Shown one piece after another: positions 45,180 to 55,430 of a stretch of DNA of 64,000 bases; positions within the stretch are counted from its first letter, which is position 1, and every line of letters starts with the position of its first letter. A model generated the notes under the pieces. It was not told the DNA's origin. It made no database searches and was given only the letters and a program-made list of their open reading frames with translations. The DNA lies in NCBI GenBank assembly GCA_047967505.1, contig CM106540.1; one strand, written 5' to 3'. The position numbers and the translations under genes were made by a program. Origin of the DNA: Dipteris shenzhenensis (Eukaryota > Polypodiophyta > Polypodiopsida > Gleicheniales).

Positions 45180-45375
45180 AAATGTCAAAACTCTGTGCAT
45201 CTAAAAGCACATCTAACACTGCATCTGTACTATGGAATGCGTCTATAGGTGCATCTAAAACATAGTGTAGCCACGTTGATAGATGGCATTTAGACACGCT
45301 TTTAGACACACTTTTAGATGCGTGTTTAGATGTGCTTTTAGACATGCAGACTGTGAGCTGATTTTCGAACCTACT
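45180..45375. promoter_or_regulatory. Central repeat cluster between the diverging E3 genes
   Basis: Words such as GCATCTAAAAGCACATCT, GCGTCTATAGGTGCATCT and GCTTTTAGACACACTTTTAG in both orientations, directly upstream of the tnp2 ATG (45,144), with a second small group at 45,780-45,825. The motif type is shared with the two element ends. Confidence 0.7.
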
Positions 45376-45499
45376 TTTAGCACGCTTGCTTTCCTTCATA
45401 TACTTTTAGCATCACGCAGCTTGCTTTCCTATTAATAGACATAGCTCCAGGCATCCACACTTATCTCCAAGCACCCACACTCATTTCTAGGCTTACACA

Positions 45500-45594
45500 A
45501 TCATCCCCAAGCATACAAGAGAAGAGGGTGAACAAGGAAGAGAAGAAAGAGAAGTAGCTTTAAAGGACAAGAAGCTTCCATACCTCTATCCAAG
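45500..45594 (+). other. Leader exon of the E3 tnpA-like gene
   Basis: The stretch ending AAGCTTCCATACCTCTATC plus CAAG|GTAAGTCTCTT is nearly identical to E1 17,935-17,970. Conservation up to and across the GTAAGT at 45,595 supports a spliced, non-coding first exon. The matching acceptor TTCTTTTCTTCAG is at 47,107, seven bases before the ATG. The exon start is approximate. Confidence 0.6.
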
Positions 45595-45839
45595 GTAAGT
45601 CTCTTGGCAGTTGGATTTCTTTGGAAGTTACTGTCTTTGGATTCTCATCCTTTGTCATATGTAGGGAAGGGTTGTTTTTGGTACTAGTGTTGTTCTTTTT
45701 GGGATCGGGTGCATGTCCTTTTCAGTTTCTTTCAAAAAGGCATCTGTCAGAGCGTATCTTATTTTTGGAAAAATAGACAACTGCGCCTGTAGACACACTA
45801 TTAGACACACCTATAGGCACGGTATGACAGTTTTTCTTA

Positions 45840-46935
45840 TGTGTTCTTCCCTTTCCCTTTCCCCTTTCTTTTCCTTCTCTTTCCTCTTTCCCTTCCTTTT
45901 CCTTATCTTTCCCTTTTCCCTTCCCCTTCCCCTTCCCCTTCCAAGAAAGGGATTGCATGAATGATGGAAATAAGTGATTGCATGAATGATGGAAAGGGAT
46001 TGCGTGAATCAAGAAAGGGATTGCATTCGTGAGGAAATAAGAGATCGCATGAATGATGAAAATGAGTGATTGCATGAGGGCGGGTCCAAGAAAGAGGAAA
46101 ATCGGACTGAAGCATGAGGGCGTGATAAAGAAAGAGGGCATGCATGATGGAGCATTCTTCTTTCCTCTCTTTTTCTCTCTTTTCTCCTCTCTTTCCTTCT
46201 CTTTTCTCCTCTCTTTTTCTCCTCTCTTTTTCTCTCTTATCTCCTCTCTTTTTTTTCCTCTTTTCCTCTCTTTTCTCATCTCTTTCCTTCTCTCTTTTCC
46301 TCTCTTTTATCTTCACTTTTTCTCTCTTTTTCCTTCTCTCTTTTATCCTCTCTTTCCTTCTCTCTTTTTGTCTCTTTTCCTCTCTTATCTCCTCTCTTTT
46401 TCTCTCTTTTTTTTCCTCTCTTTTCTCCTCTCTTTCCTTCTCTCTTTTTCTCTCTTTTATCCTCTCTTTTTCCTTCTTTCTTTTAATAATCCTCTCTTTT
46501 CCTCTCTTTTCCTCTCTTTTTCTCTCTTATCTCCTCTCTTTTTCTCTCTTTTTTCTCCTGTCTTGACTCCTCTCTTTCCTTCTCTTTTTCTCTCTTTTTC
46601 CTTCTCTCTTTTATCCTCTCTTTTCGTCTCTTTTCCTCTCTCTTCTCGTCTCTTTTTCTCTCTTATCTCCTCTCTTTTTCTCTCTTATCTCCTCTCTTTT
46701 TCTCTCTTTTTTTCTCCTCTCTTTTCCTCTATTTTCCTCTATTTTCCTCTCTTTTCTCCTTCCTTTCCTTCTCTCTTTTTCTCTCTTTTATCCTCATTTT
46801 TCTCTTTTCACTTTCTCTCTTTTTCTCTCTTATCTTATCTCTTTTTCTCTCTTTTTTCTCCTCTCTTTTCTCATTTTTCTCCTCTCTTTTCCTCTCTTTT
46901 GTCCTCTTTTTCCTTCTCTCTTTTTTCCCACGTGA
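45840..46935 (+). repeat. Pyrimidine tract, about 1.1 kb, in the tnpA leader intron of E3
   Basis: Almost only C and T on the plus strand (TTTTCCTCTC, TTTTTCTCTC, TCTCCTCTC words) from 46,148 to 46,930, preceded by a shorter tract at 45,840-45,945 and an insert with repeats of ATTGCATGAATGATGGAAA. Long open frames through it (Ser/Phe/Leu-only or Arg/Glu/Lys-only) are by-products. It lies inside the intron 45,595-47,107. Confidence 0.95.
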
Positions 46936-47113
46936 AGCTTCAATAGCTTGACATTGAGCAAGCAGATGCAAACTTCTGTCACTCTAATTCAAAGAATGTA
47001 GGAGTCTGTAAATGCTTGCTCAATGTCAGGCTATCACTCTATTTTTTCTTTTGCATGATGGAAAGAGGGCATGCTCAATGGTAATCTTCTTCTTTTCTTT
47101 TCTTCAGTTCATC

Positions 47114-48110
47114 ATGTGGCCAGGAAGCTCTTCAGCCTCACCTGATCTTCGGGATGCCATCTTTCAGGAGTTATATAACATTTTGGGGCACCCTCCCACT
47201 CCTAGGGAGTTATACACATACATGACGAGTACTCTAAACACCCCCCAAGAGTCAGTAGTATAGACTTCAAACCACCCCAACCCCACACTAGTTGAGATTA
47301 TCCCAATGGAGTCGAGACAACCCAACCAACTACAAAGCCGCCCCTTCTCCCCCCCTGCGGTGAGGAGGCCCTTCTGCCTCGCAAAGCCGCCAGCGTACTC
47401 CCATGCAGTCAAGGGTTGCTTCTCCAGCTATGAGTGGCCAGCGTACTCTTGTGCAATCGAGAGTCGCTTCTCTAGCTACGAGTGGCCAGCATACTAGCTT
47501 GACACAATAGGAAAGCAAGCATAGTAGTAGGGAGAGCGGTGGGGGATGCATGGCACAATGCTTTGGGGGGGGTAAATGGTGGGGGCAGGGATGATTCAGA
47601 TGATGTAGACATGCTAGAGGGTGATGGTACGATCTTTTATGACATTCACTCATATAGGAGGCATCTTGATGGATGCACGGGGGAAGAACATCATGGCCTT
47701 CATGTGCTCTGTAATTGCTAACAATTATAGAGATTTCTTTATTCACTACAAAGACCAGCCAGAAAAGTTTGTTGATGAGACCCTCGCTGCTGTTCGCTCT
47801 AGGTATCCCAATCCCCCCAATGTTCAGTTCATAGATAAATGGGCCAAGTCAAAGATTGTTATGATACTTGCCAATAAAAGATCTTTACTTAAGAGGCAAG
47901 CACTAGCCGAGATTGCCAAGAGAGAGGGAGGTCAACCACCAAGGGGCCAGCCCCACACCGCTCACAAGCGTGAGTGAAAGAAAGCAATGAAGGCAGTGAA
48001 GGCAGACCCCAGTCTGCAGCATGTGAGAGGCACAAAGGATCCAAATGGAGCAATATGGAAATGTGCATTTTGGAGTAGGGGGTGTTGAATCATGGGAGGC
48101 CCAATTTGTA
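47114..48110 (+). pseudogene. tnpA-like gene of E3, 3' part deleted
   Basis: Starts MWPGSSSASPDLRDAIFQEL at 47,114, parallel to E1. A stop at 47,261 follows ESVV. The middle is frameshifted. The conserved core is open at 47,621-47,977 (GGILMDARGKNIMAFMCSVI, then KWAKSKIVMILANKRSLLKR). Coding similarity ends at a GTAAGT donor near 48,108. The next exons, present in E1 at 19,470-19,759, are missing: the sequence runs within 25 bp into the right repeat cluster. It therefore cannot make the full protein. Confidence 0.75.
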
Positions 48111-48129
48111 AGTATCAATCTCAAATTAT

Positions 48130-48285
48130 ATTGTGTTATATAGATGCACCTATAGACGCGAGTCTATAGACGTGCAAATAGACGTTATATAGACGCTCCT
48201 ATAGACGCAAATAAACGTTATATAGGCACGTTATATAGACGCACCTATAGATGTGGGTCTGTAGATGCACAAATAGAAGCACCCG
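48130..48285. repeat. Right subterminal repeat cluster of E3
   Basis: About ten words of the type CTATAGACGC, TATATAGACGCACCTATAG and GTCTATAGACG, several near-palindromic. Followed by the conserved CCCGTAAGTTTTTTTTAAG and the terminus. Confidence 0.85.
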
Positions 48286-48343
48286 TAAGTTTTTTTTAAG
48301 TCAAGGAAATGGATCTGTGGGTGTGCTTTGTGCTGTTGTGAAT

Positions 48344-49359
48344 GTGGAGAAGTCTATTTGTTCTAGGTTCCAAGTTGAAGTTGAATTTCTTTCAATCTCT
48401 TGTAGTCTCGCAAAGTCTACTTTTATATTTTAATGTTCCAATTTGTTGATTATGTACAAGTTCATAGCTTCATGTATCCTTGATAGTGCTATGTATACTG
48501 GTCCATGAACTTTAATGTTTGAAGGGTCAAACTCCAACATGCCCATTGTTATTCCTTGCAACAAGTAGTGGATTGTTCTTCCTAATGTGGGTTGAATTGG
48601 GAATCAATGTGGCATATTGTGTTAAGGGACGGAAGCACGTTAACCTGCTCAAAAAAGCATATCCATGGACAATGCTAAAAAGTGCGATTGAATAGCACAT
48701 TTTGGCTTTGTCTGTAAGTGAGCATAATGTTAATTGGCAATTACACTTAGCCTGTATGTGGAGTCTCTCTCTCTTTTGAATTTGAATTGCAATTATAGCC
48801 CGAGGTCACTCTTTTGCCCTCTCTCTCTTTCTCTCGTTCTCACTCTCACACACAGAGGAGTGCAGTCTTCATCTTGGTTGCTCCATCACCAGCTCTCTTT
48901 CTAATAGAGGTGCAATCTTTCTCCTACTTGTTCCGTCGCTAGGAACTATTGTCCTCCCTCTCACTCACTTTGCTTGCTGTTGCAGGTGACATGGCAATTC
49001 CTGGACTACCTCTCTCTCACATGCACTCACACACAGGCGCATGCTTCCTCCTGCCTTCTCTATCACTAAGAATCCTTGTTGAGGCAGAGTATTTTCTCGT
49101 GTGTACTCTCTCTCTCTCCAATGACACATATCATTTAAGACTACATTGAAGGGGCTACCACAATCTTGTCAAATATCCTTGCAATCAAGCTTTCTTGAAG
49201 CTTTGGTAAGTATGCTCACCACAGTCACCAGATCTTAATGCTTCCACTTGTTGCTTTATTTTTAGACTTTTCATTATGGAGCTTATGCAAAAAGTTCAGT
49301 GCATTGCTTTATATTATTCGTCGTTCAGTGCATTGCTTAGTTTTTAGCCTACACCTGAA
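48344..49359. other. No gene recognised
   Basis: Target-site sequence right of E3. Contains short CT-rich stretches (48,765-48,850 and 49,005-49,120) and a loose duplication (GGAGTGCAGTCTTCATCTTGGTTGCTCCATCACC near 48,856 and GAGGTGCAATCTTTCTCCTACTTGTTCCGTCGC near 48,907, quoted only as pattern). No protein supported. Confidence 0.35.
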
Positions 49360-50136
49360 TTGCAGGTTTGGGGTTTACATTTGAGCTACCAACAAGGTGA
49401 GCTAATGCAAGACAACATGGGAAGATCCATTGAACCAACAGTACAGGACAATGTCATAAGGGATTATAAAACTAGAAAGAAAAGAGGCCAGCACACAAGA
49501 GACAAATGCAAGAGGGAGGTTACTATACATGGAATTGATGACTTATAGAAGTGGAGGATTGTTAACAAAACTATAAATTTTTTTGATAGCATGACAACTC
49601 GTATGGGTGCAGAACTCAGGACAGAAATTTTCAATTCAATATTGCAACATCCTTGGGTCCAATTCCTTTGTGACCTTTCATCAAGACAAAAAGTTGACAT
49701 TCAAGCATGCCTCATTGACAATGTTCACAGTACACTGGCTATTGTAAAGTAACTAGCTTCCAAAGATGAGTTGTTTTGGAAGAAAAGTGCATTGACTATG
49801 CTGATGAACTCCAATCAGTGCATTCCCATGGAAAAGGTCTCAAGAGTACTTCAAGCTCCTAGGTGTAACTTATATGAGGCAAGATCTAGAGTCTATGCAC
49901 GGGCTGATGATGGTAATGGACTATTCTCATTGGTTGCATGTTGGAAGCAACACTGCACTAGCCTAATCAGTGATGAAATAAAGGAACTCCTACAATCATT
50001 TGAGAAGACCGAGATGCGTGTTTTCCCAACAAGAAGGATGTGTGCTGAGAAAGAGTTAGCAAAAATATTTACATCAAGCACCTGGTGCACCTTCTCAAGG
50101 AGCCTCAAATACTTCCCTACCGAAGTGCATGATTGA
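49360..50136 (+). pseudogene. Decayed ORF, unknown family
   Basis: A single frame runs from 49,360 to a TGA at 50,134 with one TAG (49,546) and one TAA (49,750) inside; both are one C-to-T step from Gln codons. The about 258-residue product is rich in charged residues and has no motif I recognise (NSILQHPWVQFLCDLSSRQK; later ARADDGNGLFSLVACWKQHC). The long shared frame argues for a former gene, perhaps the N-terminal part of a transposon protein. Confidence 0.45.
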
Positions 50137-50439
50137 TAGTGCCTACTCAGCAACTTACCACCATTGGCATGATAGTTACACTATGATATATTGATTTCCA
50201 TTGTCATGTGTGATTAACCGAAATCATGGGATGATTTCCTCTCACCTTTGGTCGGTGCCATATGCTAGTTATAATTGTCATATTCTGATTAGCACTCTCT
50301 TTTACCAATGTCATAGGCTTCTTGGCACATACAATCACTACAAGGTATAGGCCATTTTCTGACACAAATACCGAATTTTTTTACACAAGTTTTTTTTTAA
50401 AGGGCAAAAAGGTCGGTATTTATGTCGGTATTAGCATCA

Positions 50440-50535
50440 AAAAATGTGCATCGATATATAAGTGTCGATATATACTGACACTGGTAAAGGTTGGTATATA
50501 CCGACATTGGTAAAGGGTCGGTATATACCGACCTT
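50440..50535. repeat. Left subterminal palindrome cluster of E4
   Basis: Four copies of GTCGGTATATACCGAC-type words. The one at 50,516-50,533 is a perfect 18-bp palindrome (GGTCGGTATATACCGACC). A weaker group of the same motif lies at 54,845-54,925 near the other side. Confidence 0.88.
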
Positions 50536-50887
50536 TAACAGAACACACAAAAAAAATTAGTGGGGCAAAACAGGGCTTGTTGTGGCCCCATTTTGTCCCA
50601 CTAATGTTTATTTTTTTGCATTACAAAAGAATGTTTACAAGCAAACAGGTGAGATTAAACTCTCAAACCTTGTTTGTTACAAATTTTTCCTTGCAACAAG
50701 GGGTGATACAAAATTGCTCAAATGAGACGAAAGACAAAAGCATATACATGCTGAAGTATATACAACCTTGTTTGTTACAAAATTTTCCTTTTGAAAAGGG
50801 TAATACAAAATTGCTCAAATGAGTTGACAAATAAAAGCATTTACATGTCGAACTATATACAAACTACTACTAATAATACTACTACTA

Positions 50888-52467
50888 CTACTCATCTGAC
50901 TCATCAGAGTCATCGCTGTCATCCTCACGCTCATGACCTCCGCCTGATCCCTTGCCCTTGTGACCTCCACCTGATCCCTGTCCCTCGTCAATGTCTAAGC
51001 CAAATCCCCTAAGAACTACCTCCTCATCATCACCACTCACCTTCGCTGATGGGACGTTCGAGCTTGCACCCTAAGAGTGAAACCATTTTAATTTGAAATT
51101 AGATTGGAACTTAAAGAATAAAACAATTTAAAAAGTGAGATTACAAGTTGGAGTAGACTTATATCGAGCGAGCACCCAATCAACTGCCACTCCCTGTGCC
51201 TCAATCTCAATAAACCTCTTCTTCACTCCTATGTGGAATGCATAGTTTGTCTCTTTGTTTGTTATGGGACGACGACCAAGCCCAAATTGCTCTGTGGACC
51301 CAAATTATGAGAGTTAGATAAAGTGCATGCAATATGTAATAAAACAAAATAGAACAATAAATTAAATGAGAACTAGACTTACCACCCATGCCTACATGGC
51401 CCATCTGTCATTGCCGAGGTGCGAAGCACCTATGGTTTCCAGCCATCTCCTCGCAGCCCTCCTTTGATTATCAAACCTTGTGGATGTGTCCCTCAGCTTT
51501 TTCTTCAAAAACTTCCAGCCACCTTTATTTGTCGAGCTGGGTTTAGGCTTCTTCGCCATGATGGCATCTTGTAGCTCCAACTTGTGATGCTTCAAGATAG
51601 CACACATGTGCTCTCGCATGTATGTGTCATCAAACTCCCACCTAGGGAGCGTTAGCGAATTGTCTTCTCAATTCCTCGATGACTACCTTCTTCTTTTCTT
51701 CATCCTAGTTCTTCCAATCAAGTGTTATGCCACTCTTGAAATGGTGGCTCATCAACCGCCTCATGGCGGCCAGCACTTGACTGCCCTTTTTATTTTCTAT
51801 GATCTCTTTACCCATAGTGATCTCATAGTAAAGGTCCTTAGGCAGGGGAGTGGTAGTAGCAAAGCGAGGGGTGGTACTGCGAGCGCTTACGGAGCGAGGA
51901 GTAGTAGAGGGAGTGGGCTCTGGGGTGCCTCTTTCTATGAGTGGAGAGGGCAAGGGACCTGACTGGTACTGGCTTTCATGACAAAGTGGAGACTTGTAGG
52001 GATGTGAGTGTACTGACTTATCTACATCCCTCAAGCCACCACAAGCCTCTACCCTTACTACTCTTCCTGGACCTATGATGGGTATGCCCAGGTGATGACC
52101 CCTCGATCGAAGGGCTACGGGGGATGGCTGTTGGACTAGGTTCAGCCGTTGATGGCCTTGATCTACCCCCGAGGGGTGTAGGAGATGGAATAGCTGAGGT
52201 CCTCTAGGACATCAAAGAGAAGAATCTGGCTACGTCCTCATTGCTCATGGATGTGACAAACTTGTCAGAACTCTCAACGAAGCCATGGGCTGCTAGTAAA
52301 GGACTTCCCTGAGAGGTAGTTGTAGTGCTAGGCCCGAGAGGAGTTGGCCCAGGGGTAAGCCCCTGAGGAGTCAGTTGAGTGGAATCGAAGTCCTTTGGAG
52401 AGTATAGATCATGACGTCTCCTCCTACGAGGGGTTCCGTAGTCTTCGAACGTGCAACATGATGCCAT
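50888..52467 (-). pseudogene. tnpA-like accessory gene of E4
   Basis: Homologue of the E2 gene at 32,725-34,278, same order. ATG at 52,467 (MASCCTFEDYGTPRRRRRHD), LLAAHGFVESSDKFV, ARFFSLM; then SPLCHESQYQSGP, MRRLMSHHFKSGITLDW (52,034-51,705); WKFLKKKLRDTSTRFDNQRR (51,619-51,392); and a last exon with an acidic end (DDSDDSDESDE) stopping at 50,888. It carries frame changes between these blocks. Comparison with E2 shows the parts under constraint: the N-terminal arginine-rich stretch, HHFKSGI, the W/F/Q/R block and the acidic tail. Confidence 0.75.
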
Positions 52468-52606
52468 GTCTAATTTGGGGGGATTGGACAAACTCACACA
52501 CAAACAAGAAAATAAAAACAAGCACAAGAGTGGCTAAGAAGCGGAAAGACAATTTACTTAAAAGACAACTTATTACTTGAAACTCAAATTCAACTCACTA
52601 AAACTA

Positions 52607-53620
52607 TGAAAAGAGAATGAAAGAGAGAAGGAAAGAGAGGAAAAGAGATAAGGAAAGAGAGGAGGAAAAGAGAGAAGGAAAGAGAGAAGAGAAGAGAGGA
52701 AAAGAGAGGAAAGGAGAGGAGAAAAGAGGAGACAAGAGAGGAAAAGAGAGGATGAAAGAGAGGAGGAAAAGAGAGAAGGAAAGAGAGAGGAAAGAGAGAA
52801 GGAAAGAGAGAGGAAAGTGAGAAGGAAAAGAGAGAAGGAAAGAGAGAGGAAAAGAGAGGAGGAAAAGAGAGAAGGAAAGAGAGAAGAGAAGAGAGGAAAA
52901 GAGAGGAGAAATGAGGGGAAAAGATAGGAAATTAGAAGGAAAAGAGAGAAGGAAAGAGAGGAATGGAGAGAAGGAAAGAGACAAAAGGAGAGAAGAAAAA
53001 GAGACAAGGAAAAGAGAGAAGGAAAGAGAGGAGAAAAGAGAGGAAAAGAGAGAATGAGAGAGAGGAGGAAAAGAGAGGAAAAGAGAAGGAAAAGAGAGAA
53101 GGAGAAGAGAGGAGGAAAAGGGAGGAAAAGAGAAGGAAAGAGAGGAAAAGCGAGGAGAAAAGAGAGAAAAAGAGAGAAGGAAAGAGGAGAAAAGAGAGGA
53201 GAACAGAGAGGAAGGAGAGGAAATAAGAAAGGGGAGAAGAGAGGAAAAGAGAGAAGAGAAGAGACAAGAAAGAGGGGGGGGAAAAGAGGAGAAGAGAGAG
53301 GAGAAGAGAGGGGAAGAGAGAGGAAGAGAGAGGAAAAGAGAGCAGAGAAGAGAGGGGAAAGAGGGAGGAAAAAGACAGGAGAAGAGAGAGGAAGGAGAGG
53401 AAATAAGGGAGGGGAGAAGAGAGGAAAAGAGAGAAGAGAAGAGAGGGGAAGAGAGGAAATAAGAGAATAGATAGGAGAAAAGAGAAGAGATTCCATAAGA
53501 GAAGAGAGGGAAAGAGAGGGAAAGAGAGGAAAAGAGAAGAGAAGAGAAGGGAAAAGGAAAAGAGAAAAGAAGGAGAAAAAAGAGAATAGAGGAAATAAGA
53601 GTGGGGAGAAGAGAGGATAA
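52607..53620 (+). repeat. Purine tract, about 1 kb, in E4
   Basis: Nearly uninterrupted A and G on the plus strand (GAAAAGAGAGAAGGAAAGAG, GAGGAAAAGAGAGG). It lies upstream of the tnpA start (52,467) and before a conserved leader part (53,625-53,745) that ends in a minus-strand GTAAG donor. On the tnpA sense strand it is a polypyrimidine tract, as in E2 and E3. Confidence 0.95.
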
Positions 53621-54589
53621 GAGTTCCTGTGCCCATCACTACAGCTAGTGCTTAAGGCACTAGCTGCAAGCCAATGCAATCACAAAAAGAAAAATAGAAA
53701 AAGAGAGGAAGCACTTTCTTACCTGGAAATGACGTGTCCTGATAATCCCGCTCGGAAGAGAAGGTATTACCATTTTAAGAAAACTAATTAGTGAAAGGAG
53801 TTTGGAGAAGCAACATTCCAAAGGGTATGGATTGAGGAGACAAAGAGAAGCCTACAAACAAGGAGAAAGCACAAAAACAATAGGTATAGCTTTCATACCC
53901 TTCTCTTTCATGATTGTTTTTTGTGTATTGTTTCTTTTTTTAAAGAAAGAAAAGGAAAGGAAAGGAGTAGAGAAACTTTAGAAAAAGGAAGGGAAAGTGA
54001 AAGTAGAGGAAGGGAAAGTAGAGAAATACCAAAAAAAGAAGAGGTGAGCCTTCTTTCCTTCACCAAATCTCGTTTTTGGTCCAACTTTGAAAATCACTCA
54101 GAGGGGTCACTATGTATAAACCCTCTATATCACGTGCGTGCAAGGCCTATATTTAAAATCTCTTATCTATAAATTTTTTCATTAATAAAATGTACCCCTT
54201 TTCTATACAAATATGTAAAAATTTTCCAAAACTATTTTAAATAGTCCCTTATGTATATTTATTTCTGTAAATTTTAGAAACAGAAAATATCCTTCTGTTG
54301 AACTCATGTGATAGGGTTACATATGCTAAGTAACCCCCCTGAGGAAAATCAAGCATGAAAATGAGCACATGGGCTTAGCAATGCAAGGCAAAACATGCTT
54401 CAACACTCACAAAACGAAATTGGGGAAGGAAAAAACCTATATTGTTTAAATAGACACACCTTCTTGGAAAATGTCCTTTCATGCGAGTAGAGATGGGGAA
54501 GGGTGGAGAGGGAGCACAAGTGTTGGGAGAGGGGCTGGATAGGGGTGAGGAGTGTGGGAAAGAGGTTGGAGAACTTAGGTGAACATATG
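53621..54589. other. E4 tnpA leader and interior
   Basis: The first part (53,630-53,760) matches E2 35,460-35,585 including the splice donor. The rest has no coding pattern; it holds the deletion that removed tnp2. Confidence 0.5.
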
Positions 54590-54835
54590 ACACCAAAGTA
54601 CGATGATGATATAGAAGATCAACTTGATATAGAAGTAGAGATATACTTTTGTTTGGCGCACAAGACTTGGTTTAGGATGAAGCCGTTCCTGTAAATGCTC
54701 TTGAATGATTTTTTTCATCTCAAACTTGGACATGAATATATGAGCTTTACACTAGATGTACATGCTCTTGTTTTTTATTCTTTCAAAGGATCAAACATGT
54801 ACGAAAATTTAAAAAATTTGTCATTGGGAAACACT
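54590..54835 (+). pseudogene. 3' stump of tnp2 in E4
   Basis: Short stretch similar to the acidic C-terminal end of E2 tnp2 (TACGATGATGATATAG and following) and its downstream flank (CTCAAACTTGGACATGAATA). Only about 110 bp of coding sequence survive, so E4 is an internal-deletion derivative. Confidence 0.75.
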
Positions 54836-54930
54836 CTCTATTAAAGGTTGGTATAGGGAAAAACACTCTGTGTTAAAGGTCAGTATAGGAAAGCGTCTCA
54901 GAGTCGATATATACTGACCTTTACACTTCT

Positions 54931-55430
54931 ACACTACCCTCTTAAATTCTAATGAGAAAAGACCATGCATTTGGTTAATAAGTCATTGAACGTGGGGACC
55001 AATAATTATCTCATACTTTTTGTTAACGAATAGGGAAGGGTGGCAGAAGTTTGGGAGTTGGCTTGACTACCCCCTGTGGCACTCACTGTACTTGAGAATC
55101 AATGTTGACGCTCTCTCTCTCTCTCTCTCTCTCTAGCTCTACCATGGGTGGTAGCTTGGCAATCTCTATGGAGGTAGATGGATTTGAGAGAGATCCAAGA
55201 CTTGTTGACTCTCATACCAAACTTGCATGGGAGTCTTTCCCTATCATCTGGATCCAAGTGCATGAGTGTTTTGTGAGCCCTGTTTGTACTACTACCCAAG
55301 GTAGTACTATTGGAGGGTCTCTTTTCATCCCTTCCACCTTTACTTTTGCCATGCTTCATGGAATCAAAGCAAACATTGCATTGAAGATCTAGTCTGCAAA
55401 TTCCCAAAAAAGAGAAGGGGAAGAAGAAGG
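54931..55430. other. No gene recognised
   Basis: Contains a (CT)n microsatellite at about 55,106-55,133 and a short plus-strand open frame (55,144-55,392) without recognisable features. Confidence 0.35.

Larger units (their letters stand above)
40764..48340. mobile_element. Complete CACTA-like element E3 (family B), 7.6 kb, TSD AAT
   Basis: Left end CACAACAAGACAAAGCA at 40,764. The right end on the other strand from 48,340 reads CACAACAGCACAAAGCA, identical at 15 of 17 positions. AAT is directly repeated outside (40,761-40,763 and 48,341-48,343). The termini are thus CACAA rather than CACTA, but the proteins and the 3-bp duplication fit the superfamily. Inside: tnp2 on the minus strand, tnpA-like gene on the plus strand, repeat clusters at both ends and in the centre, and a 1.1-kb pyrimidine tract. 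Confidence 0.92.
50336..54930. mobile_element. CACTA derivative E4 (sister of family A), tnp2 lost
   Basis: Left end CACTACAAGGTATAGGCC at 50,336, almost identical to E2. A tnpA-like gene follows on the minus strand, then a 1-kb purine tract and a stretch (54,590-54,835) that matches the last part of E2 tnp2 and its downstream sequence (E2 40,218-40,470). Nothing remains of the transposase before that. Palindromes lie near both sides. No right terminus like that of E2 or E5 was found after 54,925, so the right end is approximate and probably truncated. Confidence 0.8.

Noticed and set aside
46053-46946. Long open frames of Ser/Phe/Leu or Arg/Glu/Lys across the purine/pyrimidine tracts (also 52,573-53,679 and 34,277-34,686)
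   Set aside because: They exist in several frames on both strands because the tracts hold few stop words. Composition is purely that of the repeat.
54925-55000. Right terminus for E4
   Set aside because: I searched by eye for a GTAGTAGTG-type end followed by the flanking triplet AAT and did not find one.
55144-55392. Plus-strand frame with a complete start and stop
   Set aside because: 83 codons, no motif, no paralogue in the window, next to a CT microsatellite. Kept out as a gene.
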